Shown here one piece after another: positions 50,083-62,428 of a DNA stretch of 64,000 bases. The stretch covers positions 4,340,001 to 4,404,000 of the forward strand of contig OY727096.1 in assembly GCA_963402885.1 (NCBI GenBank), read 5' to 3'. This DNA comes from Antedon bifida. Lineage: Eukaryota > Echinodermata > Crinoidea > Comatulida > Antedonidae. Every line of letters starts with the position of its first letter. Within the stretch, counting starts at the first letter, position 1. Position numbers and translations under genes: made by a program. The notes beneath the pieces are model-generated. The model was not told where the DNA came from. It saw nothing but the letters and a program-made list of their open reading frames with translations, and did no database searches.

Positions 50083-51820
50083 TTAATAATTAAATATCTT
50101 AACTGTGTTGCTATCGATCACTGCAACTCTGCGTGGGTAATATGATAAGAGCGCTAATCCCTGTGTATTTGTTAAGTCGCTGTTTTTACTAATGTCTTTA
50201 ATTAATCTTTCATTGTAACTATTAATTAGCTGTAGTTGATAACTATTAGCTATAACGATATGGTCAGCATCATCAGCTTATATTCCACTTGCAGTGAACA
50301 AACTATGACGACGACCGAATTTTGTTTCTAAGATTTCCCCCTCAATATTACATACATATACATCAGAGCCTCCAAGTAGAAGTATATATATTTTTCGGCT
50401 AACGGGTAAGACACAGATCGGTGACTGCTTTTTTAGTGTCAACATATACTTCTGAAATGGTTTTGCCACTTTTAACATCAAACATAACCAAATGCCGGTC
50501 ATTACATACATACACAATATTTGTTTCTTCATCCACAAGGATACCACATGGATTAGTCACCTTGGTCTCACCAACTGATTTAACGATGTAACCATCCATC
50601 GTACATATCTTAATGCTCTTAGTTTTACCACAGTCACTGAATGCTACGTTACCATTCTTCATTTTGAACATTCTATTAGCTTTTACATCGCTTGGTAGTG
50701 TAACCTTATTAACATAATCTCCAGATTGCTTGAATCTATGAAGTATATTACTTTGACATGAAACAAGCATGCAATCATCATCATCTTTGACTACATCTAC
50801 GAAATCTCCATCTACTGGTATTTGTACAGTTTTTATCAAACCTAGTTTCTCTACTTTGATTGTTATTGGTGACTTCTTAATGTAGTTACCATCGACACTA
50901 ACATCGACTTGGCAAATTCCCACAGTTGATCTACTTACAAAACGGTTTTCCAATCTGTTGTATGGTTTTTTTTCAACCTCAATTCTACCCGAGGGCATTG
51001 TCCAAGTTGCTTCCAGATCCTGTACATCAACTAGATCACATTCATCAGTTTTAATGATTTTAACCGCAATTACTTGATCTTTTGTCACACACTCGGGTCC
51101 ATCTAATTCAAGGGATACTGCTGCTTCTGATGTTTGTATTACCATTCCAATATCCTCTTGCAATGAAGCCTCCTGCTGTTTGTTTTCAACAAAGTTTATT
51201 TCTGAATTAAAACCATTAGGCATTGGTGTTGGTGGATTTGTTATTCTATTCTCCAGTGCTCTGATTATACCAGATGATAAAGCTTTTGCTCTGTTGCTCT
51301 CTCCGAGGTCATGCAGTGAACAAATATCTGTATTTATATCAGATAATGCTGTTTTCAGTTCCACTATTTGTACATCTATTACTTCCTTTTTAGTGGTAAA
51401 TACTGTCCTTACTTCCTTTTTAAGTGTTTCTTCACTTTCTTTTATTCTTACTACCATTTTTTCTACATGGTTTTCGATGCCCTTCAAACTCTTTTCCTTC
51501 TTTTCTTCTAATGTTGTATAAAGGTCCAAAAGTACTTGAAGATCAGCTTTCATTTTATTTGCACAGTCGGTTGCTGATATTTCCAGTTCCGCCGATCTTT
51601 CCTTCAGGGTTTTCAAGTCATCTGATAAGTTTACTAACGGTGTATGTTTTTCAATTCCTTCCCATTCTTTGTGGTTCGTAATTGAACAGTGAATGCAAAT
51701 GGAAATATTACATATTTTGCAAAATGAACTTAACGGTTCATTGTGGATGGAACAAAGAGGTGGATACGTTGCAATGATGTCTTTTACACTCATACATCTG
51801 ACATCTTCCACTGAAACCAT
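50083..51820 (-). pseudogene. TRIM-NHL-like pseudogene, 5'-truncated
   Basis: Homologous to the two intact TRIM genes to the right but starts only at the second B-box (VEDVRCMSVKDIIATY, CSIHNEPLSSFCKIC); RING and first B-box are gone. Coiled coil, filamin repeat (VTKDQVIAVKI) and the first propeller blades follow in one frame down to 50399, where a TAG stop appears. A length change in an AATATATATA run at about 50385 then shifts the frame, and a TAA lies at 50278-50280. The old C terminus (PRRVAVIDSNTVKIFNY) is still readable to 50083. The open part would encode 473 residues and might still be transcribed. The truncation point coincides with the edge of the neighbouring duplicated unit. Confidence 0.88.
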
Positions 51821-53360
51821 GTAGAAGTGGTTTAAGGTCCACCTTTTTTTACCAGGCTTAATGTTACACGTATACCACCTTATAGACTATATCAAAATTA
51901 TGGAATGATTACCAATAATATTCGCTGCAAATCACAACATTACATCTCCCTGTTTAATTGTCTTGCTTGGTACATCTGTGGGCGACATGGACTGCTGATG
52001 TTTCGCCATTTTTACTCTACAACTCACTATGTCGGTCGGTTGGTCGGTCGATTGATCGTTAAACACTAACTTGATCACGCGATTGCAGCCATGTATATGG
52101 CCTAGTAGTCTGTCCCTTTTAGTTTGCTGTTTTGATGGATTTTTGATGTACAATATTTTGTAAGTATCAAAGCACTTTATTAAAAAAAAAAGAATTTTCG
52201 ATACAGTGTATGCATGAGCATGTGTAGTACTATAGATTATTAACAATCGTTCCTACTAGTTCTCTGAATCATAACAAAATGTAACTACAGTACGTATGTG
52301 TTTGTTATATATTTTATTCACTACTGTATAAACATAAACCATGGTAGATACTTTAACTTAAACAGTCCTAAAATGTAAATTAAACACAATCAACAGACGT
52401 TGACGTTTGAGACAATGGGAGACCAACTGGCTCATTATTTTGTTAGTATTTGGTTACATTAGGAGAGTTTACCGTATAAATAAAAGATGAAAACTACGTT
52501 ATCTACGAAAATAGCCATATATACACTAATAATACGAAGATTCACGGCGGCGACAGTTTTCAACTTCATTATACGTCATCACTAATTAGTCTGGTGTAAT
52601 TACACGTCCACATTTATATCAATATAATTGAAAGCATTAGTATTAACATTATTATACTACTACTACTACTAAAAAAAATTTAAAATACTGTATAATCAAG
52701 AAATGTTACTTGAGTTACTTTATAAAACCCAAAGTTGTCACAAGTCTGGTGTCTCAGACCATTACTTAAAAGAACGCAGTACGATTTAAAATGTCCATTA
52801 ATTATGTTACAGTACTAATATATTACAAAAAAAACCACATCAACGTTGAAAATAATACTATAACTCCAGAAAACCAATGAGAAATCATTGAAAACTTACA
52901 AAAGAGCTATAGAACACGTTTACAAAATGGATGATAAAAGAACCAATAAAGTAAATCGAATTAAAAAGATATTTTCATGCGGGATACTAACTACTACCTC
53001 AGTTTACAACACCAACGTATTTATCACCTTTTCTAACAAACAAATTCCTATACAAGTCATAATACAATAGTTACAATTTACACTAATATTTTAAACACGA
53101 TTGTAGGAGCTTCTCTTTTACCATGGAGGAATAAAATAATATGCCTTGTATTGTATACATTATGCTTTGACTAATGAATGTTTATTATTGTTTACAGCAA
53201 TTTTACATTGAAATTCTTCACAATATATTATTAACTACAGTAGACCTATTATAATACAAATATAGGTCTAATAATAATGCTTTTATGAAATATTTAAACA
53301 TTATGAAGTTTTTATTCTACACGTGTTATTTGTAGTTTATCCTTCAATATGTTTGTCTCA
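51821..53360. other. Spacer 3' of TRIM copy 1
   Basis: Non-coding and mostly part of the duplicated unit. A 60-codon open frame at 52888-53070 has no recognisable domain and its counterpart in the second unit is not conserved as a frame. A (TAC)n run lies near 52655. Confidence 0.6.
53311..53316 (-). promoter_or_regulatory. Poly(A) signal of TRIM copy 1
   Basis: AATAAA on the minus strand, 45 bp after the stop codon of the TRIM gene ending at 53361. Confidence 0.45.
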
Positions 53361-55622
53361 TCAATAATTAAATATTTGAACTGTATTGCCATTTAACAAT
53401 GCAACTCTCCGTGGATAAGTTGATATGATGGATAATCCACGTGGCTGACTGCACTGACTGACTACTACAGCCTGAGATACTGCTGCACCGAAACTAAAAC
53501 CTCCACCAAAACTACTCATTTTAGGATATACTGGCTGCTTTTCAAAGAATTCTAAATTATTATCGATTCTTTTAATAAATTCTCCAGATTTACTGAATAA
53601 CTGTAGTTTATTTTCACTAGCAACTATGATATTGTCATTATCATCAACCTCTACTCCATTTGGATTCTTCACCTGACTATCACCAGAACCAGCAACGATA
53701 ATGAATTTACTAGACTGCCCCTTATCATAAAGTAGTTGTATGCCGTCGTTATTCAACAAAAGAATATTTTTTTGTCTTGTAATAGCAAGATCACAACCAC
53801 TACTCTGTAGTTCTGCAATGGTCTCGCCACTTTCAATATTAAACATGATCATACATTTGCCATTACATACATACACGATATTTGTTTCTTCATCCACATG
53901 AATACCACATGGATCATTCACCTTGTTCTCACCAACTGATTTAACGATCTCACCATCCATCGTGAATATTTTAATGCTCTTAGTTTGACCACAATCCGTG
54001 AATGCTATGTTACCATTCTTCATTTTAAACATTCTGTTAACTTTCACATGTCCTGGTAATACAATTGTACCAGCATACCCTCCTGATTGCTTGTATTTAT
54101 GAATTGTATTGCTACGGCATGATACAAGCAAGCAATCATTATTATCTTTGACTAAATCTGTGAAAGTAATAACACTATTTTCAGGCATTTGTACTGTTTG
54201 GATCAATCCTGATTTCTCTACTTGGATGGTCATTGGTGACTTCCTAATGGGTTTACCATCAACAGTAACATCGATTTGACAACCTCCTGCAGTTTTACAC
54301 TTTCTTCTCACAATATAATAGTCTCCTTTGTCCTCTTCTATTTGATCGGTGTTAATTTCGCCTGAAGGTTGTGTCCATGTTACTTCCAGTTCATTTGCAT
54401 TTAGATGACATTCAGCAGTTTTAATGATTTTAACATCAATTACTTGATCTGTTGTCACAAACTTTAGTACATCTAATTCAAGGGATACTGCTGCTTCTGA
54501 TGTTTGTATTACCATTCCAATATCTTCCTGCAATGATACAATTTGTTCTTTGTTTTTAACAAAGGTTATTTCTACATTAGCATCCTCTGGCGTTGTTGTT
54601 GGTGCCTCTTTGATTGTATTACCAAGTGCTCTGATTATACTCTGACCAGTTGATATGGCTGCTGCTCCGTCACTCTCTTTTAGGTGATGAAGCAAACACA
54701 TGTACGTATTGATATCTGAAAACGCTGCTGTTCGTTCCACTATTTGGAAATCTTTCATTTTCTTGTTGTATATTTTCTCTACTTCCCTTTTAAATGTTTC
54801 TCCATTTTCTTTTATTCTTACTGTCAATTCTTCTACATGATTGTCAATGTCCTTCAAACTTTTTGCCTTGTTTTCTTCTAATTTCTTATGGAGATCTAAA
54901 ACCACTTTATCCTTCATTTTTTCTATACATTGATTGGCAAGCTTTTCCAGTTCTGTTGATGCTTCTTTGAGGGCTTTAAACTCATCTGATAAGTTTACTA
55001 ACGGTGTGTGTTTTTCAATTCCTTCCCATTCTTTGTGGTTCGTAATTGAACAGTGAAAGCAAATGGGAATATTACATATTTTGCAAAATGAACTTAAAGG
55101 TTCATTGTGGATAGAACAAAAAGGTGGATACGTTGCAATGATATCTTTTACACTCATAGATCGGACATCTTCCACTGGTTGCAGATTGTGATTTCTACAT
55201 GATCGAATGTTCTTATGATGATTACTACAATTGAGACACAAAAATTCTCTGCAATCCCGACAGTAACTCTCAGGATGACCTTCTTTTCCACAAGTGACAC
55301 ATTTCATCTGATCTGCATGTGTGAATTGTTCAATTGTTTCCAACAAATTAGCCAACGAAGTGTTTTGCGGTAGCCCCTGTAGACCCTCTTCTGGAATTGA
55401 ACACGATTTGGAGCAAGTTTGGCAGGATAATAATTCACCATTTTTGTTCACCCAGTCTTCGAGACATTTTAAACAGAACGTATGATGACAGCTAAGGTAT
55501 TTAGGATTGCTAAGTCTTCCTTCACATATGGCGCACTCAAGAACCTTCTCATCAATAATAGGCCTACTACTAGTATGCTCAATATCATCTACGAGAAGCG
55601 TATCAAGCTGTTCCGAAGCCAT
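53361..55622 (-). CDS. TRIM protein, RING-Bbox1-Bbox2-coiled coil-filamin-NHL (copy 1)
   Basis: Intronless, 753 aa. RING 30-70 with Cys30, Cys33, Cys45, His47, Cys50, Cys53, Cys67, Cys70 (C3HC4); the last pair reads CQTC where the sister copy has CPTC. B-box 1 about 108-145, B-box 2 169-205 (CSIHNEPLSSFCKIC), coiled coil about 215-330, filamin-type Ig repeat about 385-490, then propeller blades with NHL-like turns (DPCGIHVDEETNIVYVCN; NPNGVEVDDNDNIIVAS) to FNY at the C terminus. The order matches TRIM71/LIN-41 and related class VII TRIMs, but sequence resemblance is only at domain level. Known members are ubiquitin ligases or RNA-binding regulators; here the function is inferred from domains. 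Single-exon structure suggests an ancestral retrocopy followed by tandem duplication. Confidence 0.93.
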   Translation of the reverse strand: MASEQLDTLLVDDIEHTSSRPIIDEKVLECAICEGRLSNPKYLSCHHTFCLKCLEDWVNKNGELLSCQTCSKSCSIPEEGLQGLPQNTSLANLLETIEQFTHADQMKCVTCGKEGHPESYCRDCREFLCLNCSNHHKNIRSCRNHNLQPVEDVRSMSVKDIIATYPPFCSIHNEPLSSFCKICNIPICFHCSITNHKEWEGIEKHTPLVNLSDEFKALKEASTELEKLANQCIEKMKDKVVLDLHKKLEENKAKSLKDIDNHVEELTVRIKENGETFKREVEKIYNKKMKDFQIVERTAAFSDINTYMCLLHHLKESDGAAAISTGQSIIRALGNTIKEAPTTTPEDANVEITFVKNKEQIVSLQEDIGMVIQTSEAAVSLELDVLKFVTTDQVIDVKIIKTAECHLNANELEVTWTQPSGEINTDQIEEDKGDYYIVRRKCKTAGGCQIDVTVDGKPIRKSPMTIQVEKSGLIQTVQMPENSVITFTDLVKDNNDCLLVSCRSNTIHKYKQSGGYAGTIVLPGHVKVNRMFKMKNGNIAFTDCGQTKSIKIFTMDGEIVKSVGENKVNDPCGIHVDEETNIVYVCNGKCMIMFNIESGETIAELQSSGCDLAITRQKNILLLNNDGIQLLYDKGQSSKFIIVAGSGDSQVKNPNGVEVDDNDNIIVASENKLQLFSKSGEFIKRIDNNLEFFEKQPVYPKMSSFGGGFSFGAAVSQAVVVSQCSQPRGLSIISTYPRRVALLNGNTVQIFNY

Positions 55623-57871
55623 TTTCTATGTTCTGTGAATAGTAATCAATACTAATTTAATGAAAAGTTTTTCTTGCATTATTGGGACTATCTAGTCATG
55701 AGTAAGCTAGCCACAAGGGCAACCGCAGGCTTACCTTTAGCCATATAGGCCTATACAAATATGTCACACCTACGACATTTATAATAGCTTTAGCTGTTTT
55801 TTTTCTTATTATTATACACTCTAGACCTACTACTAAACACACACAACTCACCCTAGCTATTAGTTCCTCTTCTTAAATGTATGTACGTGTGTTGAACAAT
55901 GAACAACATAAATTAATATAGGCCTAACGACAGGTATTATATTTTACTCGCGGAACAATATATAATAGTGTGGAAATTACATGTAGTTTATCTATTTTAT
56001 TTATTTGAGACGCTTCACCTTTGGAACGTTGCACTCGTGATGCTGTCTACAAAAACAACCCAATAACCTTAGACAATGTTTGGACATTGGACCTCGAAAG
56101 GAACACTGTTTTATTATTGCCCGGATACTGTTTTAGATTTCAGACCACTGTATATAAAATAAAGGCACTTTACTTTTATTGATATGCTTATAAAAAAACT
56201 GTAGGCCTATTTTATATGTACTGGCATTTATTGACGTTAGGTATCATAGTGCTTCCTCAAACGCGTTTCTAATATTATAGTACTGGCCTAAGGTAGAGGT
56301 TTATCTGTGTATAAAATAATAAGGCACGATATTATGAGGTTTAAACCATGTAGGAGTGGTTTAAGGTCCACCTTTTTTTACCAGGCTTAATGTTACACGT
56401 ATACCACCTTATAGACTATATCAAAATTATGGAATGATTACCAATAATATTCGCAAATCACAACATTACATCTCCCTGTTTAATTGTCTTGCTTGGTACA
56501 TATGTGGGCGACATGGAATACTGATGTTTCGCCGTTTTTAGTCGCGTGCAACGCAACTCTACAGCTCACTATGTCGGTCGGTTGGTCGGTCGATTGATCG
56601 GTAAACACTAACTTGGCGATTGCAGCCATGTATATGGCCTAGTTGTCTGTCCCTTTTAGTTTGCTGTTTTGATGGATTTTTTATGTACAATATTTTGTAA
56701 GTATCAAAGCACTTTATTAAAAAAAAAAGAATTTTCGATACAGTGTATGCATGAGCATGTGTAGTACTCTATAGATTATTAACAATCGTTCCAACTAGTT
56801 CTCTGCATCATAAAAAATGTAACTGCAGTACGTATGTGTTTGTTATATATTTTATTCACTACTGTAAAAACATATCGTAAACCATAGTAGATACTTTAAC
56901 TTAAACAGTCCTAAAATGTAAATTAAACACAATCAACAGATGTTGACGTTTGAGACAATGGGAGACCAACTGGCTCATTGTTTTGTTAGTATTTGGTTGT
57001 ATTAGGAGAGTTCATGCTATAAATAGAAGATGAAAACTACGTTATCTACGAATATAGCAATATATACACTAATAATACGGAAATTCATGGCTACGACAGT
57101 TTTCAACTTCATTATGCGTCATCACTAATAGCCTGGTGCAATTAAACCTCTACATACATACAATTGGAAGAATTAGGCCTAGTATTAACATTATTATACT
57201 ACTTACAAAACCTACATGATCAAGAAATGTTACTTAAATTAACTTAAAACACAAATTTGTCACAACAATCTAGATACAATCTATAATGTCTCAGACTTAA
57301 GGTCAGTACAATTTAAAATGTATATCACAGTACTAATAGATTACAAATAAAACACAAAGTTGAAAATAATAATTAAATTAATTAAAGTCCAGAAAACAAA
57401 ATGAAAAATCATTGACAATTTACTGAAGACCGTCTATTATATTACGTTTACAATATTGATAAATGAATACAGAGAGTAAATCAAAACACATTTCACGCAA
57501 AACATCAACTACCGTACTACCTCGTGTTTGGTTTCCGCCCTCTTAGCACACCAATTTATTCATCTTTCATTTTTTTCATAAAATAAAAATAAATCAGTCA
57601 CAATACAGTATTTGAAATTTACACTGAGTACAATAAGATTGTAGAAGCTTCTCTTTGTGTATTTTTATTATTATTGATTTGACATTAAATTTTGTGTTCA
57701 CAGTTTATCATTAACTATTCTATTAATAAAAATTGAAAATTAAATAATTAATGAATTATGCAGTTATATGACGTAGTATATCAATCATTGAAAAATATAT
57801 TTTCTCAATAATTTGGAAAGTTTTTAATCTATAATTATTATTTGTATTTATCCTCAAATACGTTTGCCTCA
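55623..57871. other. Spacer between the two intact TRIM genes
   Basis: 55623-55660 is short 5' flank shared with the other copy (TGTTCTGTGAATA). 55661-56343 is unique, AT-rich, with no exon seen; the promoter of copy 1 should be here. From 56344 on it is the duplicated 3' flank of copy 2. Confidence 0.6.
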
Positions 57872-60170
57872 TCAATAATTAAATATTTGAACTGTATTGC
57901 CATTTAACACTGCAACTCTACGTGGATAACGTGATATGATGCATAGTCCCCGTGGCTCATTGAAGTGACTTACTGCTACAGGTTGTACGAAAGAAAATCC
58001 TGAATTACTACTAGGCCTACAACTACTGATTTCAGGAAATGTTGGATAGTTTTCCAAGAAATTCTTAGGCCTATCAATTTTTTTTAAAAATTCTCCAGAT
58101 TTACTGAATAGTTGTATTTCATGTTTACTAGCAACTATGATATTGTCATTATCATCAACTTCTACTCCATGTGGATTCGTCACTTCACTATCACCAGAAC
58201 CAGTATTGATAATTACTTTACTGGACTGCCCCTTACTATTAAGAAGTTGTATACCGTTGTTTGTCAATAAAAGAATTTGTTTTTGTCTTGTAAGAGCAAG
58301 ATCACAACCACCAGTTTTTTGTGTTAAAATAGTCTTGCCACTTTCAATATTAATCATGATCATACTTATGTCGTTACATGCATACACAATATGTGTTTCT
58401 TCATCCACATGGATACCACATAGATTTTTCACCTTGTTCTCACAAACTGATTTAACGATCTCACCACCCGTCGTGCATATTTTAATGCTCTCAGTTTGAC
58501 CACAGTCAGTTAATGCTATATTACCATTCTTCATTTTAAACATTCTGTTAACTTTCACATGTCCTGGTAATACAATTGTACCAACATATCCTCCTGATTG
58601 CTTGTATTTATGGATTGTATTGCTGCGGCATGACAGAAGCAAGCAGTCATTATCATCTTTGACTACATCTGTGAAAATACTGTCACTATTTTTTGGCATT
58701 CGTACTGTTTGGATCAACTTTGCTTCTTCTACTTTGACTGTCATTGGGGACTTTAAAATATGTCTACCATCAACACTAACATCGATTTGACAAACTCCTG
58801 CAGTTTTACATTTTCTTCTCACAATATAATGGTCTCCGTTGTCATCTTCTATTTGATCGATGTTAATTTCGCCTGAAGGTTGTGTCCAAGTTGCTTCCAG
58901 ATCATTCACATCTAGATCACATTTGGCAGTTTTAGTTATTTTAACATCGATTACTTGATCTGTTGTCACAAACTCTGGTACATCTAACTCAAGGGATACT
59001 GCTGCTTCTGATGTTTGTATTACCATTCCAATATCTTCCTGCAATGATACAATTTGTGTTTTGTTTTTAACAAAGGTTATTTCTACATTAGTATCCTCTG
59101 GCGTTGTTGTTGGTGCATCTTTGATAGTATTACCCAGTGCTCTGATTATACTCTGACCAGTTGATATGGCTGCTGCTCCGTCACTCTCTTGTAGGTGATG
59201 AAGCAAACACATGTACGTATTGATATCTGAAAATGCTGCTGCTCGTTCCACTATTTGGAAATCTTTCATTTTCTTGTTGTATATTTTCTCTACTTCCATT
59301 TTAAATGTTTCTCCATTTTCTTTTATTCTTACTGTCAATTCTTCTACATGATTGTCAATGTCCTTCAAACTCTTTGCCTTATATTCTTCTAATTTCTTAT
59401 GGAGATCTAAAACCACTTTATCCTTCATTTTATCTATACATTGATTGGCAAGTTTTTCTAGTTCTGCTGATGTTGCTTTGAGGGCTTTAAACTCATCTGA
59501 TAAGTTTACTAACGGTGTGTGTTTTTCAATTCCTTCCCATTCTTTGTGGTTCGTAATTGAACAGTGAATGCAAATGAGAATATTACATATTTTGCAAAAT
59601 GATTTTAAAGGTTCATTGTGGATGGAACAAAGAGGTGGATGGATGGCAATGATGTCTTTTACACTCATAGATCGAACATCTTCCACTGGTTGCAGCTTGT
59701 GATTTTTACAGGATCGAATGTTCTTATGGTGATTACTGCAATTGAGGCACAAAAATTCTCTGCAATCCCGACAGTAACTCTCAGGGTGACCTTCTTTTCC
59801 ACAAGTGACACACTTCATCTGATCTGCATGTGTGAATTGTTCAATTGTTTCCAACAAATTAGCCAACGAAGTGTTTGGTGGTAGCCCCTGTAGACCCTCT
59901 TCTGGAATTGAACAAGATTTGGAGCAAGTTGGGCAGGATAATAATTCACCATTTCTGTTCACCCAGTCTTCGAGACATTTTAAACAGAACGTATGATGAC
60001 AGCTAAGGTATTTAGGATTGTTAAGTCTTCCTTCGCATATGGTACACTGAAGAACTTTCTCATCAATAATAGGGCTACTACTAGTATGTTCAATATCATC
60101 TTCGAGAAATGTATCCAGCTGTTCTAAAGCCATTTTATATCAGTGTTCTGTGAATAATAAATTTAATCAA
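56344..60170 (-). repeat. Tandem duplication unit 2 (TRIM gene plus 3' flank)
   Basis: Second copy of the unit at 51816-55660, offset by about 4.51-4.53 kb. Gene and flank are collinear; the flank shows more indels near 57180-57700 than elsewhere. Confidence 0.88.
57872..60133 (-). CDS. TRIM protein, RING-Bbox1-Bbox2-coiled coil-filamin-NHL (copy 2)
   Basis: Intronless, 753 aa, the same length as copy 1 and alike along its whole length. RING has the canonical CPTC last pair, so E3 activity is plausible. B-boxes, coiled coil, filamin repeat (VTTDQVIDVKI) and propeller are all present. Differences cluster in the propeller: copy 1 has NDPCGIHVDEETNIVYVCN where copy 2 has KNLCGIHVDEETHIVYACN, and the loop before the last blade differs strongly (FFEKQPVYPKMSSFGGGF against FLENYPTFPEISSCRPSS). 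This could mean different partner recognition. It is presumably cytoplasmic; there is no signal peptide or membrane segment. Confidence 0.94.
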   Translation of the reverse strand: MALEQLDTFLEDDIEHTSSSPIIDEKVLQCTICEGRLNNPKYLSCHHTFCLKCLEDWVNRNGELLSCPTCSKSCSIPEEGLQGLPPNTSLANLLETIEQFTHADQMKCVTCGKEGHPESYCRDCREFLCLNCSNHHKNIRSCKNHKLQPVEDVRSMSVKDIIAIHPPLCSIHNEPLKSFCKICNILICIHCSITNHKEWEGIEKHTPLVNLSDEFKALKATSAELEKLANQCIDKMKDKVVLDLHKKLEEYKAKSLKDIDNHVEELTVRIKENGETFKMEVEKIYNKKMKDFQIVERAAAFSDINTYMCLLHHLQESDGAAAISTGQSIIRALGNTIKDAPTTTPEDTNVEITFVKNKTQIVSLQEDIGMVIQTSEAAVSLELDVPEFVTTDQVIDVKITKTAKCDLDVNDLEATWTQPSGEINIDQIEDDNGDHYIVRRKCKTAGVCQIDVSVDGRHILKSPMTVKVEEAKLIQTVRMPKNSDSIFTDVVKDDNDCLLLSCRSNTIHKYKQSGGYVGTIVLPGHVKVNRMFKMKNGNIALTDCGQTESIKICTTGGEIVKSVCENKVKNLCGIHVDEETHIVYACNDISMIMINIESGKTILTQKTGGCDLALTRQKQILLLTNNGIQLLNSKGQSSKVIINTGSGDSEVTNPHGVEVDDNDNIIVASKHEIQLFSKSGEFLKKIDRPKNFLENYPTFPEISSCRPSSNSGFSFVQPVAVSHFNEPRGLCIISRYPRRVAVLNGNTVQIFNY

Positions 60171-62428
60171 TAATAGATGGCTAAAATCTTGGTTATTTTA
60201 TTGATTCTTTCTTCATAAAAGTAGTAATTCTAAGGTGTGGTATTCGGAATAAAGTTGGTTAACACATTTAGAGTTAAAATACAAGGCAGGTGCGAAAGGG
60301 AACTATTGGCAATCTAAGGTTTGGGTCTTAGGTTTTGTGATCTTATTTAGGTCTTAGGGGGTCTTAGGGAATCTGAGGTTTCGTGACAACCTGTGCCGCA
60401 CCTACGCCACCAGGAAGTTATACTAAATAATGTTTTACTTGAGGCCTAGTAGGCCTACACTACTTGTGTTATTGCTTTTTTCTTAATCTTAGCATTAACA
60501 CAACAATATATTATTATTATAAAAATAGTTTATTAATAACTAGTATTAAATACGAAATCAACATAGGCCTACCGTGGTTTAAACACTTTATTCGACAAAA
60601 CTAAAAAGAAGATATGAAATTTCCAAAAAATATTTTATAATGGTTTTGGAAATTCCAATAATAGGCTTAGTTTGTTTGTTATTTAATTTGATGCTTAAAC
60701 ATGATTCCAACGTAAGCGGCGTATGTGATTTGCACGAGCGAAAATTAATGTTCCGTATCATTGAATGGATAGAATTTCATTCGATCAAAGATTGACTACT
60801 ATATTAAATTAAACTAGGCTGGCTTCACTCCACCTCGTCAATTTTTCAACCCATGAAATATTCTCAGCCTCCATTCTTTCACATTCATTATTTGTATACG
60901 AAATTATAATTTGTATGCCATTTTGAATTATTTGTGTTAAAATAATGATAATAAATTAATTATATAGGTCTATCAGTGACGGATACAGTGGGCGGCGCAC
61001 TCTCCGCACGCCCCCTATAAATATGGAAAATCATTGCCGTTGCTGTCTGTAAATTTCTAAGAGTTGCGAAATGAATTGCCTATTTTCACCTGAAAAATAA
61101 ACGCATTTTTGGTCCCTGGGTGTAACATGATGTAACACTCGCCTCCCCTAAAAAAAATCGAATTGAAAAAAACAGAAATCAACCAAATGTACGCGTAGAA
61201 GGTTGTTTGCTTTTATTTTATTAACTTTTCTATCAAAATAAACCAAACATGATTCTATTCTTGTATCTAGAAAAAACATACTACAATCAACAGGCTCAAC
61301 AACAGACATAATTACACACTGGATTTCATGAATAAAGCTCTGTCTACACTATCAAACTATATTGACATAAAAAGTATGGTGTGCCCAAATATGGTGGTGA
61401 TATGACATTATCATGTCCATATATGGGCACATCGCATGTTTTTGTCACATAAAGTTTGATACTGTAGACAGAACTTACGACTTTCAAGACCGTACAGAAA
61501 GGTCGATACGAAGTTATCTACTAATACAGTATAACTCCCATACCATAAACCAAAATAATGAAAATTAACGGCCATTGTACTTTTGTACTATCGTACACTG
61601 TACTCTGTAGAATAATTTAATTATTTAAAGGTTCAACAAAATTCAACTAAATTTAACAAATGCGTCAATTTTCTTGCGCCACATACGAGTATACCATGAT
61701 TAATATGTGGCGCCAATCATCCAACTACTGCTTCGGCGCATATGTATTAATCATGTTCATTATAAATCATGTTTATTTGAACACTTAGTATTAGTATTCG
61801 TTTTTATGTTAGTACAGTATATATTACATTTATCCTATATCAATATTAAGCCTCTACACCATTCAAAGAACGCATTGTATAGTTCACAAATCTATTATAT
61901 TAAAGTAGTAATACAGTAGTAGTTTACAATAAAACAAGTTGAAATGCTACTTTAGAAATAGAAAAAAAAACAGAAATTGAGGAATAAGTAAAAACATTAG
62001 ATAAATGGGCACCATTGTACTTTTTAGTTCATCAAATCAAATATTTTATATTATACAATGTTCAAGATTTGTACAAACGAATGATTAACCAATACCTTGT
62101 GACGTCAATGATAAAACAATAGGTCTACATTATTATAGTAAATCGATGTTTACATTCATTTACGTCTTTAAAAGGAGCTTGGTTGCTATACTTCTCTTTC
62201 CCCTTACTTTTTGATTATTTAATTGTCGTTTTAAATGACACCATAATTGAAAGTATTACAATGTAAACGGTGTTTATTAGACGTTAAGAGAACCTCTTTG
62301 ACGATAAGCTTCCAACAGTATTAAAAGAATACCTATATTATTGTGGTATAACATAACTTTATTCAGCAATTAGGAAAGCTGGTATGTTTGTATTATAATT
62401 TAAGACAGACAATGTGGTTTCATTTATT
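60134..62428. other. Spacer between TRIM copy 2 and the right-edge copy
   Basis: AT-rich and non-coding as far as can be seen, with one M1 element and a GC-richer stretch near 60980-61020 (GGGCGGCGCACTCTCCGCAC). The promoter of copy 2 should lie at its left end. AATAAA on the minus strand at 62358-62363 could serve the right-edge TRIM gene. Confidence 0.55.
61334..61477. mobile_element. M1 MITE copy
   Basis: Left end AAAGCTCTGTCTACACTATC, right end GTTTGATACTGTAGACAGAA. It shows that the family also occurs outside the protease cluster. Confidence 0.86.

Larger units (their letters stand above)
51816..55660 (-). repeat. Tandem duplication unit 1 (TRIM gene plus 3' flank)
   Basis: From ACCATGTAGAAGTGGTTTAA at the left through the intact TRIM gene, this stretch is repeated about 4.5 kb to the right (56344-60170). 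The 3' flank is close to identical in places, with small indels. The flank holds a TCGGTCGGTTGGTCGGTCG run and an (A)9 run conserved in both copies. Confidence 0.88.

Noticed and set aside
50278-50547. 89-codon minus-strand frame as a separate gene
   Set aside because: It is the shifted-frame continuation of the TRIM pseudogene; the part from about 50400 down matches its propeller.
51180-51681. Plus-strand open frames opposite the TRIM pseudogene
   Set aside because: Antisense to the coiled coil; the Ser/Leu/Phe-rich content mirrors Lys/Glu-rich coding on the other strand.
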